From: Apostichopus japonicus
Lineage: Eukaryota > Echinodermata > Holothuroidea > Aspidochirotida > Stichopodidae
NCBI RefSeq assembly: GCF_037975245.1
Contig: NC_092572.1
Location: 16,808,269 to 16,872,268 of the forward strand
DNA length: 64,000 bases
Reading direction: 5' to 3'
The position numbers and the translations under genes are program-made. Shown in pieces: positions 45,421 through 57,648 of the stretch. Position 1 is the stretch's first letter. Each line of letters begins with the position of its first letter. Under the pieces are notes generated by a model. The model did no database searches and was not told the DNA's origin. It saw only the letters and a program-made list of their open reading frames with translations.

Positions 45421-47146
45421 AGGTAGTCTGTATATGCCCCAAATTATAGGATGCTATAATTGCTAGAAGTTTTTAACAAGTTACTTTCATGTAGGCCCTT
45501 AGTCCAAATTGTTCTCAGACATTCTTAATGAACACACAAGATGACTGAATGTCCCCGTGAGGTAAATTTCCTCAAAAGTTGTAATAAAAACAGTTTATAG
45601 AATTTTGACCAAAGGTGACCAAATTTGAATGTTTGGGCCAACATGGCATAAATTTAAATAATACATTAAAAAGTTCACTTATTTTTTGGGGGGTTGCTTT
45701 GATGCTTTTCACAGAACGATCTATATCTCTTACTCATCTAAAAGTTTGCACTGGCTTTGGTTACAGGAAGTGCATGATGATGTGTAAACTGCACCACGGA
45801 ATTCTAATGCATCCTCCTGTGCAGTTGAATCAAACTCTGGAAAAATCTGTTTCAACCTTGCGAGACAGGAGGCCCATGAAGTTCAGGTTTGAAATTGCGT
45901 GGAAGAGAGCTTTGATTACTTCCATTAATTCAGAGCTATGTCCATCATAGTGTTGAATGATGCTGCAAAGAAGCTATAAAAGAAGGAAAATTTAGATTTG
46001 TAGGAAATCTACATCTGACATGGGTGGCTCATCAATATAAGTAGAAAAGTTTAGGGTTGCAGCATTCATTTGTATCTATATTTTTATGATTGCTTGATGT
46101 TTCAAAGCACTTTCTTGGAAGTCTGTCACTAGCTTCTGTAGCTGAAAAGTTACTCTTATCAAGTTAAATGATAAACACATCATATCTTAATAACCATTTG
46201 TTGGAATATGCTACTGGGAGAAAGGAGTAGAGGTATCATGAACTTGACAAAGAGAGTGCCCATGTTGGAAATCTAGTATATTTGGGGGATAATAAAACTT
46301 AAAACCTTCATTGTTGAAGTGAAAATTATGATATTCTGCAATAAGTGCCAATCCTTGGAATGGGGTTGGAACATCACAAAATGCCCCTTGCAATTGTGCC
46401 CATATAGGTTGGGATTTTCCCTTCTCCAGGCATAGGAGTTTGTCAAGGATATGGTCCTGGCACAGTAAAAGTCTTCCATTTTTCAACATTTCCAGGTGGG
46501 GAGGATCAAGTCACATGAAGTCTTGCACCTCCGTAGCTTGCAATCCCTGCCTTAATGAATTTATTTCTAAAGCTGCATGGGTTGTCTTAGGTTACTTACC
46601 TTTACAGTAACAGGATTGCTTTGTTCCTGAAATAAAAACATTTAACAATATTTAATGTGACTTTTCGAGCATGGCCAGTGATTTTCCACGATCAAGAAAT
46701 TCACAATAACATGGATCTATATCCATAAAATAATGAAACGGAAAACTCAATTTGAAATAGAAAAACCAGTATTCTTTGCAAGAGTTGGATATATATGCAA
46801 TAACTGTGGGGCTGTATTGACCTTGATCATGTTTCTCCCTGTAAGAAGGTAATATATATTGTGAAAGAGAAATATAGAACATAGGTTGGGGTGGGAAATT
46901 GTGCAAGGGGGCAGAGGTTTGTTTGGCCCCAAATATGCCAAAAGTTCCAATACGGTCACATTTGGTCAACATTTTAAACTGTTGTCATTACCACCCTGGA
47001 GGAAATTTACCTCACTGAAACATTCAGTCATCTTGTGTGTTCATTTAGAATGTCTGAGACCAATCTGGAAATAAGATTCTAAAGGAATGTAATTTTTGAA
47101 ATCTTCAGAAAAGTATGCTATAATTTGTTGCCTATACAGACTACCT
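45421..47146. mobile_element. TTAA-flanked DNA transposon with long inverted repeats (1726 bp)
   Basis: TTAA duplicates at 45417-45420 and 47147-47150 flank ends starting AGGTAGTCTGTATA. The inverted repeats extend about 155 bases with good similarity (shared words CTCAGACATTCT, ATGAACACACAAGATGACTG) and, more weakly, to about 225 bases. TTAA targets are used by piggyBac and Kolobok elements; the AGG terminus fits Kolobok-like better than the CCY start of piggyBac, but this is inference. Interior frames (for example 46211-46489 minus) are not recognisable as transposase, so it is probably non-autonomous. Confidence 0.82.
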
Positions 47147-47150
47147 TTAA

Positions 47151-49138
47151 TTCAAATTTCTTCTATTGGATATTTGAATCATATTCAAACTTGGGCTGCT
47201 AACCTCATCTGGTGTGTTTGTACTGATGATACTGGCTGCAAGTTCCTGAAATATAGAATAATTAAATTTATGGATTACATGCAACAGCTATATTCAACAA
47301 CCAATCACAGCACAGGTCAGCAATTATTTGTGTTAGTACACTGTGGATATGTTCATATGTATATCGATTCCTTTTGTTAAAAAATTCTTCCTTGCAATAA
47401 AAAATTTAAACGTTCCGAGACATTTATTGGATATTGAATACAAATTTGCATTTTTTCTTTGTTAATTAAGGAATATGTTAATACATAGAGGTCATACCAA
47501 ATTCAAGATCAGATGAAATTTAAGTCGGTCAATATCAGTCCCTATTCTGGAAATTTATGCCTCAATGAGGATTTCTGTGATGATAGAATCAATGTTGATG
47601 AAAGAATAAATGTGACTTCATGCAGTGTTTTACAACCTGTATAAAATTAATACTCCAACCACACATGCAAAGTGCAATGTGGTTCCCAGCTACACCACTC
47701 TTTGGGGAAATGGTGATTTGATGGCTGTTCTTGCTGCAAACTCAGTCTAGACAGTGTGTTAGATTATCAACTCAACCAACTTTGGCCAAGTTCCTGATAT
47801 TGTCGGCTGCAAGCCAGGAATCTCATTGGGTTCCTGCCACCACCATGAAGATTTAAGCAGTATATCATTTCTCCTATAACAACAACATTGGAATGGTAAA
47901 GCAACATTACCGTAATGATGCTATATCGCAATTCCCTTTTGAATTAAGTAATATGTTAAGGGACATTTTCTTAATATTTAGTTTGTTCAATATATGAAAA
48001 ATCAACCAAGGTAAAATGCATTATGGTTTCCATGATGTAACATGAGTAATTTGTGTATGCGTTTGTTTGCGTGTGGGGGGAGGGAAGGGGGTTTGCACAC
48101 ACTTAATAGTAATTAAGGCTCTACAAATATTAGAAAAAGCTGGAAATGATGATTGAGATGCAACAAACATGGGCGAAAGTGGAAAATATCTGCCAAGAAA
48201 ACGAGACGGACCATTCCTGCAGGCTATGAGGTATCATTATGTTAAGTATCAATTCAAATGGAATAAAATTCTTCTGATTCTGTGTTTATAAGGAAATTTC
48301 AGCTGAACCTTATTTTATCACACATCTCATCAATATGCAGCAAAATAATAGCACTGAAAACATTGCATTGTGTAACCAACCTGCTCAGCACAATAAAATT
48401 TAGTCATACCACATATGGTTGGTGAGCAATTGCAGATCAGGTTTTAATGTTGAGCCCTGCCCACTCATTTCGTTGCACGATATCTGCACCAAAAGCAATA
48501 ACGACCCTCCTTAGCTCGTCATTGCTGCAAGGATCACCTCAAACCAACCTACCATTCTTCAGATTGGAGCTAACAAGAGAACGTCAGCTAAAATCTATTT
48601 TGGTCCCGCCCGTTACAAACATTCACTCAGCAGAATAAACCAGAGATTAAAAATGTTGTAATGGTCAAGCAACATGTTGATACTAGTTTCATGTTAACCC
48701 CGCCCACTCATTACCATGCATGATATCTACACCAAAGAAAATAGTTACTATATGTGGTTTTACCAAGTTGATCTGGCAAGAAGCTAATTAGAAGTTGAAC
48801 ATTTAATTGCTGAGTTTCAAACTGACATCACATAAAATTCTCCTCTCGAAACTAAGCAAATAAAATCAAATATTTGAAAACATTTGTCTGGAAACTGGAG
48901 TTTTCTAATTAACTTATTCTTCTCTCTTTTATTGTTGGCAATTATGTTTCATTTTTTAAAGCCATTGAGTCAAAATTGATTTATTGTGTGAAGACAGCTA
49001 TACAGCCCTTACCCTCACATAAGCCAGCACAGAACTCATCAAGTTACTGATTATTGTTAAGAAAATTATGGAGGAATCATGCCAATCAACCCCCTCTCCC
49101 GACCTCCCCCCCCCCTCCCAAATAAAAAGACTGTAAAG
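47151..49138. repeat. Non-coding, with a duplicated segment
   Basis: 48448-48502 and 48690-48744 are diverged direct copies (shared words CCCGCCCACTCATT/CCTGCCCACTCATT, GATATCT.CACCAAA). No gene seen elsewhere. Confidence 0.4.
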
Positions 49139-51484
49139 GAATCTTACTTGTGTGAAATTCTTTAAGTAAAATGGATTGAATTTCTTCTTCAAAGGAAGGC
49201 CTGTGGAACTGTTAATATGTGTGTACAGCCCTTTCTCATTCACAGCCTTGACTCCATACAGCCCAAGCCAAGAGTTTTCAAGCTTCCCTCCTCTTCGGGC
49301 ATCCTTTCTAGCATTCCGGACGAGAACACTTATAGAACCAACTTTGAAGCTCTGAATAAAACAAAATCCAGCATATATACGTAAACATCATAATACAATG
49401 TATATGTTGCCATTCATTTAACTACAGTGCAGTTTTCAATGCACAACATAGCATTATGTAATTACCTGTTTTGATTGCTGCCTTTAATCAAAATTCTTTT
49501 TTTTGCCGTTCTTGGGCTTTGCCAATATTTTCTTTTACAAAACCTTTGATTATGTCCTGCGACTGTGACATGAGTTGAAAAACCCTCTCCCGCTGTGCAT
49601 CGCTGCAGCAGGAGATTCTGGTTGGACAATGGAGTCTTCAATGTCGACTGGTAACAATGGCTCTCTGGATATATGAAGATAATTAACAATCAATTATTCA
49701 CAACACTTTGTTGACTGAAGAATAAATCAATTTTTATATATTTTATTTTCACTATTAAGACCCTGGAACCATAAATCTGAGTCACATCACATACTCAAAC
49801 CAGCAGAAATATGAAACAAAAGTATATTCTGTGCTGTTATAGGTCCAAATTGCATACCAGCCCAAAATATGATATATAACTGAAAAACAAAACCAATATC
49901 AGTGGCATTAATTGCATGTATCTAAATTAATTGGCATGCTTTTATAGTTTAATAAATGTTCATCTTTTGTACTTGCTATTTAGCAGTTTTTCCCAGGACC
50001 TGGGATGTGTCAAATGAGATTTTATCCTATAGAGGATCAGTGTACTGTAGCTATGCAGGATTTTTCCAAACTCTCTTGTCCCTGATCGCTTTTCTCCGTA
50101 TATGACCTTTACAAATGTAAACCTCTATTCAGCAATAGTAGGTTTGAATTATTACAAACCTTCCAAACATCACAACGAAAGGAGAAAGACCTGTAGAACC
50201 ATGTTTTGCTGTACGGTACCCCATGAGAATGGAAGACAGTGTTTCATCCCAGTCATCTTGGTTTTGATTGACAACTTTGATGAGTGACATTTGCATTTTG
50301 CAGAGTTTGGTTGAATCTTTCATCCAGCCCATTGGTCTGTGGGTGGTAGCTGAAGGATACTCTGTGGCCCACCCCTGTCATGTCAAACAGGGAATTGTTC
50401 AGAGCATTAACAAATTCTCCTCTCTGGTCTGAGATGACAATTTTCATGCACCCAAATCTAAATAAATGAAAAATTAAACAAGTTGTTAAAGAACTGGTTA
50501 TGAGTAATGCAGTAAACTATTGGCATCTTCAGAGTGGCCGTGTGGTTTAATCAGGAGATTCTTTTAGCACTTCTTTCAAAACAAGTAAGTTAAGCACTGA
50601 TATAACACCTGGTCTTGGATGCACTGACCGTTATCCCACTAACATTTTATTAACATTAACTTATAAAACAACTTCAAGAAATTCCTGTAACCATTTGGCC
50701 GCTTTCTGGGTCACAGGTAAAACTGAGAACAAATGCAGGTCTGCATAACTAACTTCAAAAATATGTTGTGTAAAGTAAAAACAAAGTAGATGGATATATA
50801 CCTGGCCATGGTTTCAAACAGAAAGTTTGCAACGGTTTATGCTGTTTTTTCTCTTACAGCAACAGCCTCTGGCCATTTTGAAAAATAGTCACATAGGGTT
50901 ATGATGTACTTATTTCCATTGATGGTCTCTGCAAGGGGTCCAATCATATCCACACCCACCTAAAAAAAAAAGGAAAATAGCATTCAGAACCATACACAAT
51001 CATACCAACTGATGTTCAAGTGATTTATGTCTGAGTTTTGTAGACAATATACTGCTATTAAGGATTTCCAATCATGCTGAAAAATACTTATTGAAAGTTA
51101 ACAAAAGATTACTCGATGACTGAATGTGCTAAAAGCAGGTATTCTCACACTGCTAATAAGGTGCGTACAATCAACAATTCTTGTACAGAACTGAATGCTG
51201 TATCAAAGTTTGCAAATACTTTTGATACTGGACAGTGAAGCTTTTTTAATTTCAATGACTTAAATTGCATGATTTTGGCTTTTCTTGATTTAAAAGTATT
51301 ACTGCTCACACTTTTCAGCACAAAGCTCGGTAGCTGTTTATTGCTCCCGTTAGTCTAAACTCTTTGATCTTTTCCGTATCAATCTTCTTAGATTTAATGT
51401 TGAATTTTCAGGGCACAGTCCTGACGAACGATATTTTCCAATGATACTGTACTCTTCATCGGTATCCAGCTCAGGAGAAGTCAT
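49139..51484 (-). pseudogene. Intron-split integrase/transposase gene of Ginger/GIN type, disabled
   Basis: Minus-strand exons: 51484 to about 51345 (MTSPELDTDEEYSIIGKYRS..NLRRLIRKRSKS); 50959-50802 (VGVDMIGPLAETINGNKYII, CDYFSKWPEA, then a TAA inside); 50457-50160 (RFGCMKIVISDQRGEFVNAL, HRVSFSYHPQTNGLDERFNQ; spacing from the SDQ Asp to the Glu is 35, i.e. DD35E); about 49670-49450 (NIGKAQERQKK); 49340-49139 (FKVGSISVLVRNARKD..GGKLENSWLGLYGV, an SH3/GPY-like tail). Introns 50458-50801 and others have GT..AG ends and keep the frame. Introns, no reverse transcriptase and the GPY-like tail suggest Ginger DNA transposase or a derived cellular gene rather than a Gypsy provirus. A TAA, a frameshift after ERFNQTLQ and another near 49490 disable it. 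Confidence 0.72.
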
Positions 51485-53780
51485 CTTGTAATATCAGATC
51501 GGGCTAAGTAAGTTAACGGTCTCAACTCCTAATGCTTAACCGAAGGCCAGAACAGTGCGTGCAAATATGCAACTACTAAGAATTTTGTGTGCCTGCGCGT
51601 TACACATTGAAATGTATTGCCTAGTATAATAACAAGCATGGCTTGTGTTTAATAAATTTATGTCTTGTTGATCACTTTTCTTTGTTTCGAACTTGGAACC
51701 TATTAAGAGTTTATATATCTTTTTTAGTAAGGTTATGAATTAATAACATGTTTTTCTACTCATTATTATTGCCTTTAAATGAACAACATATGTTTGATTA
51801 ATGGTGGAGTGGCACCACCATTAAGAATAGAACAACTTTTAGAAAATTTATAGATTGTCACACTTTTCTACCATCTTGAATATAATTTCCAGAATAGTTT
51901 TAAGGTCTGGTCAATTCTAATTCATGAATTGCAGATATTAATTATATTTTTTTCATTTAGAATAGAAGTTCTGTACTGTAATTTGAAAATTTGCTACCTT
52001 TGGCAACCGTGAAACGTGAACAGACCCAATTTCGAGGACGCTGATGTCAAACCATAACAAACTTTCGTAAAAGTTTGAAGACTTGCAGTGAGAGTTGTAC
52101 AGTAAACCGCGAGAGTTGGCAGGCCTGCAAAACCCTAGCAATATAGTCTTCGACTTAAACGATTTCTGCTGATGTACTGAGTCTAGTATAAGTCTTAACC
52201 CTATCGTTTTAAACTTCAGCCAGTGGCAGTAGGCCAAATTGTATAGGCCTAATGGAGTTTTGGGCTGAAACTGTAACTGTGTAAGGCCTAGCTAATTTAG
52301 AACTAGCCTTATGGCTGATAAGTCTGTTAAAAAATCTTCAATCAAAGCGTTGTTGCATAGCATGCTAGGTGCTTACCCTAGGAGTATCTTAGGCTAAGCC
52401 ATTACCATCTTCCATATACTTATTGCAATGCCAACTGACTCGACCTGTTGTTGGCCAAAAAAGGGGATATTGAATATCTACCCCATTTGGTAATGCTAGG
52501 CATACTTAATGCTCCTCTGCACAAATTCATGATTAAACACACAGAGTATTATTTCAGTGGTCAAGCCAAACATGTCTTCAAGCACAGGAAAGTAGTGCTG
52601 GCCATTAGATTTAGAGCACTTATGTTTACAATGATACATGTTGACTGGTGAATTAATTAGGTGCGCTCAAGGATGAATCCTAGTGGCAGTATTTGGGGTA
52701 GTTTATCAAGTAACAAATTCTTAATGTTCGAGTGAATTTGAGAAGGACTGTTTATCTATAGGCAGTCTTGGCCTTCATGCATAGCATTAGACCTAGTAAT
52801 ATGTCTTGCTATGCCCATAGTAGTACTAGTAGTAGGCTACTTCTTATGGCCATATTCAACTTCAATTCCTATGATTGAGATACACAGCTAATTGTCTGCA
52901 TATAGGTCCATTAGGCCTAACTCAGCCCAGCTACAGTCAGACTTTAGAATCTTGGTTACATTGGTTGCACTAGTATAACTACTGTAGGTCTAGGCTAGGC
53001 TTGTTATAACTCAGTCGTATAACTCAGTCGTAGGTCTAGTCATAGGAAGCCATAGGCCTATGCTTGTTTGCTTTGATCTCAAATAAGTAGTAAGCCAAGT
53101 CTAAAATGGAACTTAACAGGAAATCCTGGACTTTATGACCAAAACATGCCGATCTACTCTTACTGTCGTAATACTAGTTGTTGAAGCCTAGCCTAGTAAC
53201 GATTAGTAGTAGTGCCTATGGCCCTATGCCTATCCCCACCTCAAACAGCTTGGTAGGCCTAGACCGTCATGCAGTTGAAATTTTGTCTCCCAAATCTTTC
53301 GTCTTTGTAGAAACGAACTCCATCTCCATTTCGGTGGCTACATCAGGCCGCACAGCAAGGCAAGATGTTTTCTTTAAAACAATACAAAACCATTGTTAGC
53401 CTACGCACGTTTTATACAAAATATGTGTTTGTAAAATTGTATGGCAGTGTCGTCTGCACATTTCAAAAAAGTTTTTTGATTAGGGTGGCATACTCCTATT
53501 AGAACCGATATCCATCCGCCCGATTGTTATTCTATCTCGGGAAATGTTCCAAAAAGCATCAGGAGAACATCTTTTTTTGACCCGTTATCAATCTTGATTT
53601 TGGTTTTTTTTTTGTGGCTTGCATGTTGAAGAGCATGAATGACTAGAATGTCTTTACATATGTTATGTTTCTTCCTTGTCATCTTAATTGTTTATTTTAA
53701 AAACGTATGAAAACAGAAATTAAGTAATAAGATCCTTCAAGAAGCTTTTAAGTGCATGGATGGGAGCTAGGGGGCTGGGG
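51485..53780. other. Non-coding; AGGCCTAG-rich DNA
   Basis: No gene supported. 52235-53230 is rich in TAGGCCTA-type words, as at 22.6-23.0 kb. Confidence 0.4.
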
Positions 53781-53792
53781 AGTTTTGTAGTT

Positions 53793-53935
53793 GAGCCAAA
53801 CTTGGTTCAATTTAAAGGCATTGGAGAGTCGCCCAAAGCCACGTTCGGCGATCTGAAAAAGTTAACTTTCCGTGGCTTGCAAGTGACGATTTGTTCGTGT
53901 CGCTACAAAGTGCAGACAGTGCAGTACGGTAATAA
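53793..53935 (+). CDS. Possible exon, unknown gene
   Basis: After GAGTTTTGTAG the frame reads VEPNLVQFKGIGESPKATFG, DLKKLTFRGLQVTICSCRYK, VQTVQYG up to a GTAATA donor. GC content is higher than around it. No family recognised and no partner exon found. Confidence 0.25.
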
Positions 53936-54366
53936 AACGTGATACCTTGTTATATTTTAGCTGGACCTAAGATGTCTATCACTGTATTGTCTGTACACTG
54001 CGTTGTAGGTATTGACCGCAGCTGTATGCACTGACTGTACACTAGTATGTCTAATTACCGATGGTAGCAAGCTGTTTGTGTGTATTTTCTGGGATCGATG
54101 GTGGTGTCTAACACTTTTGTTACATCTCATTCGAAACTAGGTCAGATTACCGGCATTATACGTTTCTTTTTGCGCGAGTCTTCGCACCCTTTAAGTCCCC
54201 TTTAGGCCAAGATGGGAGATGCTTATCCAACCAATTTAACATAACCCTCTCATACGGGAAGAGAACTGTGAAACTCTTTTTAACAGTATTTTTATTGATG
54301 AGGATATTAGATAGATAGAGATTTATTTCATCCATAAGATATGGACATTTTTCCTCTCTCACTAAT

Positions 54367-54368
<2 letters not shown>
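53936..54368. other. No gene seen
   Basis: Non-coding spacer before the TA microsatellite; the minus-strand ORF (54156-54362) has no recognisable motif. Confidence 0.35.
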
Positions 54369-54430
<62 letters not shown>

Positions 54431-54451
54431 TCATGATATATATATATATAT

Positions 54452-54485
<34 letters not shown>

Positions 54486-54500
54486 ATACATACATATTTT
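54369..54500. repeat. (TA)n microsatellite
   Basis: TA dinucleotide run of about 60 bases, then shorter runs with TG/CA interruptions. It abuts the 3' end of the LINE copy that follows. Confidence 0.95.
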
Positions 54501-56850
54501 ATATACACATTTTTTTTTGCACATAAATATTACAATGTGAATGGAAGTCTTCTGAAAAGCCTATGCTGGCTTAACAAAACAGAAGACTCCCATGAAGAAA
54601 ATATAGAAAATAGTGAAAATAATGTTAATAACAATACGTATACGCTTCTATTTGTGAATATGCTGCTATGCGACTATGCAGCTAAATCATAATTAATAAG
54701 ACATGATAATTTCTTTAGTAAGACATTTACTAAATGTGGAGCTTGTTTTCTTAGTTTTTAAAGTTATTTACAGTGAATTCCAAATTTTGGTTGCACGGTT
54801 TCTGAGGCTTAACATACCAGTGCGTGTTTTATATGATTTATAATGTACGTTGCTAGCCGTTCTGGTATTATGATTATGGAAATCTGTGTTGCTATTTATA
54901 AAATTTCGAAAACTGATTGGCAATGATCCATTCCAAGCCTTGTATGTAAATGTTGCAATATTAACTTTTATAATGTCATCTAATTTCAATAAATTGAGTT
55001 TCTTAAATAGGGGGCTTGTATGTTCACGGGTCGCTGCGTGAGATATATGACGTATTGCACTCTTTTGAAGTATTTTAAGGTGACTTAAATGAGAAACACT
55101 TGTACCAGACCAGATAATCAAACAGTAATACAGATGTGGTGCTATTAAAGTTTGATAAAGCATTCTGAGTATATTCTGGGGGATGAAATGTTTTAGCTTT
55201 GCTAAAATTCCTGCACCTCTTGCAGCGCTGTTGCAAACTTTTGTAATATGGTCACTCCATGGAAGTTTACTATCAATATTAACCCCTAGAATTTAGTAGT
55301 TGATACTTGTTTCATTACTTTACCGTCCATTATTATGTCATTATTCCAGTTAAGCGTTCTTCTTCCATTAAATACTATATAGTTAGTTTTGTCTGCATTA
55401 AGTGATAACTTATTAGCAGCAAACCAGTTAGTAAATTTAGTTAATTCAGTAGAGACAGTATCATGTATTCTATGTACGTTTTCGAACTCGAAGAAAATAT
55501 TGGTATCATCAGCAAACAAAATAGTCTTGGCAATTTTTGACACCTGGCAAATGTCATTGACATATATTATGAACAACAGTGGTCCTAATATTGAGCCCTG
55601 TGGAACACCACAACGGGTTACAGCGTGTTCGGATTTAGAGTTTTTATATGAAGTATACTGATGTCTATTGGATAAATAGCTGCTCAACCAGTCAAGGGTT
55701 GTTCCCCTTACACCATACAAAGATAATTTACTTAGCAAAATGGTATGGTCAATAGTATCAAATGCCTTGGAGAGATCAAGGAACACTCCAATACATATTT
55801 TGGTATTATCAAGACTAGTACATATTTCTTTCAATAGCATTTGCCAAAGCAAGTTCTGTAGAATGCTTTGGGCGGAAGCCATATTGATCATTGCACAGGA
55901 TATTAAACTTGGTTAGAAACTTAAAGATACGATTGTACATAAGCCTTTCAATAATTTTTGAAAAACATGATAATAAAGAAATAGGACGGTAATTTTCATA
56001 TACATCTTGGTCACCATTTTAAAAAAATTGGTATAACCTTAGCAATCTTTAGTTTATCTGGAAATGTACCAGAAGTAAAAGATAAAATACAAATATAAGT
56101 CAATGGTTTGGCGATAAAGTGAATAACATTTCTTATTATATCTTGTTTAAAATCAACATATCCCGCTGCTTTTGTTTTGGTTTCAGGCTGGAAATAGCAA
56201 CTATTGAAAGTTCTTCCTCACTGACAGGATTAATGAACATAGATTGACTGTTTCTGTTATTATTATGAATAATATATTCTGTTCTACCTTTATTTGTAAT
56301 ATTTCTTGCAAGTGAGGGTCCAATGTTTACAAAATATTTGTTAAAGTAGCTGGCAATGTCATTCTCGTTGCTTATTTCTTGATCACCAGTTTTAAAAGCA
56401 GCAGGATATCCACCTTTTTTCGGTTGGTGTTTAGAACTTCGTTAATTGTATTCCAAGTTACACTTATATTATTTCTATTATTTTTGAATTTATCATAGAA
56501 ATACAATCTTTTAGAAAATCTTATAATATGGTTAAGCTTATTGCGATAATGTTTATACGTAGCCTTGTTAACATCAGTAGGTGCTGTTAAATAACTTTTA
56601 AAGAGATTGTTTCTTCTTTTGATAGATGTCAACATTCCAGTTGTAATCCATGGATGTTTCTTTTTACGTCGTTTATAGGTATAATTAAAGGATTCAAAGA
56701 AAGTGTCGTAAGCAGCATTAACATCAGTTTGGCTTAAAACATCGTTCCAGATTTTGTTTTCGATTTCATAGTTAAAGCGCCTGATGTTATCTGGTTTATA
56801 ATTTCGCCTGTACATGAAGTTCATTGGTCTGCTATTCTTGGTAGGAATTT
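54501..56850 (-). pseudogene. CR1-like LINE copy 2 (5'-truncated, minus strand)
   Basis: Same family as 34.8-39.1 kb. Minus-strand reading: NYKPDNIRRFNYEIENKIWN and the RRKKKHPWITTGMLTSIKRR linker (56824-56372), then motif A FLDLSKAFDTIDH, motif B GVPQGSILGPLLF and motif C FADDTNIFF (55891-55286), then HLYYCLIIWSGTS and RTGMLSLRNRATKIWNSL (55163-54768). The 3' stem-loop is at 54543-54591. The endonuclease domain is absent. Frameshifts between blocks make it inactive. Confidence 0.87.
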
Positions 56851-57118
56851 GGTTTGATTTGATTTGGTTTATTTTGTTTTTTCACGTGCAAATATACAAG
56901 GTGAAAGGAAGTCTTCTATAAAGCATACAATAGCTTAATAATATAGAAGACTCCCTGAAGAAAGAAAAGAGAAGAAAAAATTAAAAATCAAATTAAACAT
57001 TTCGACAATAAATCAATTATATGATATTTTAATTAATATGATTAAGCCATTTACTAAATGTGGAGCTTGTTTTCTTAGTTTTTATAGTTATTGACAGTGA
57101 ATTCCAAATTTTGAATTA
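56851..57118 (-). mobile_element. CR1-like LINE copy 3 (solo 3' end, nested next to copy 2)
   Basis: 57000-57113 repeats the 54700-54790 sequence (AAATGTGGAGCTTGTTTTCT, ACAGTGAATTCCAAATTTTG). 56907-56955 is the 14-bp terminal stem, and 56855-56875 is the AAATC-type tail (complement). It is cut sharply at CCAAATTTTG, about 57113. A possible short duplication TTGGTA flanks it (near 56843 and 57119). Confidence 0.8.
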
Positions 57119-57648
57119 TTGGTAACTTTAAAAAGAGAGATTGTATAATTGAGGATTAGCTTCAGAAAACTACTCAAACCTATTCTGGCTGAGCTCAGGA
57201 AATTGGGTATTTCTTGCCTGAGCTACATTGATGATATTTATATCCAGGCTTTTTTATTTTCAAAGTATGGAAAGTAAGAATATTATGTTATCCTTTGTAC
57301 CAAGTGGTAATGAAATTATCTCAGTTCTTGTTTAAAAAGAAAAGAAATGTTTCTGTTGCTCAGCAAGCAAATTAAAAAAGATACAAACTTTGAATTTGTG
57401 TTCGTTTGTAATCTTTCTGTTCGTATTCGCTTGAACACTGCTTTGAAATATCAAGTAGTTCCGTTGTGAAGTGTAATGGGGAAGTAGAATCGTTAAATTA
57501 AACGAGACCATAGGTTGAAGTTTGACTGAGATTCTACTGAGACATTACACGAACGAAGGGATTACTTGCCCTCCCATGTAATGCATTCTCATGCAGGATT
57601 ATTATCACATAATTTTCCCTCCCAGAAGTTCGTGGTGTTCAATCGCAT
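57119..57648 (+). pseudogene. DIRS/Ngaro-like RT scrap and flanking repeat DNA
   Basis: 57163-57252 encodes FRKLLKPILAELRKLG then ISCLSYIDDIYIQ, with a YIDD catalytic box in the context typical of DIRS/Ngaro-type reverse transcriptases (FTK.LKP..A.LR..G....YIDD). It ends with TAA soon after. 57140-57165 is also an inverted copy of 57662-57686 (TAATTGAGGATTAGCTTCAG, 1 mismatch in 25). The remaining bases to 57648 look like non-coding repeat DNA. Confidence 0.5.

Noticed and set aside
45615-45950. 111-aa plus-strand ORF inside the TTAA element
   Set aside because: No transposase motif recognised; it overlaps the weaker part of the inverted repeat.
50129-50447. Gypsy or retroviral provirus
   Set aside because: No RT, RNase H, protease, primer-binding site or LTRs near the integrase, and the frame is split by GT..AG introns.
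57121-57648. Twin-priming inversion of the Tx1 endonuclease
   Set aside because: The minus strand of this interval does not encode endonuclease motifs; only about 25 bases match inversely.
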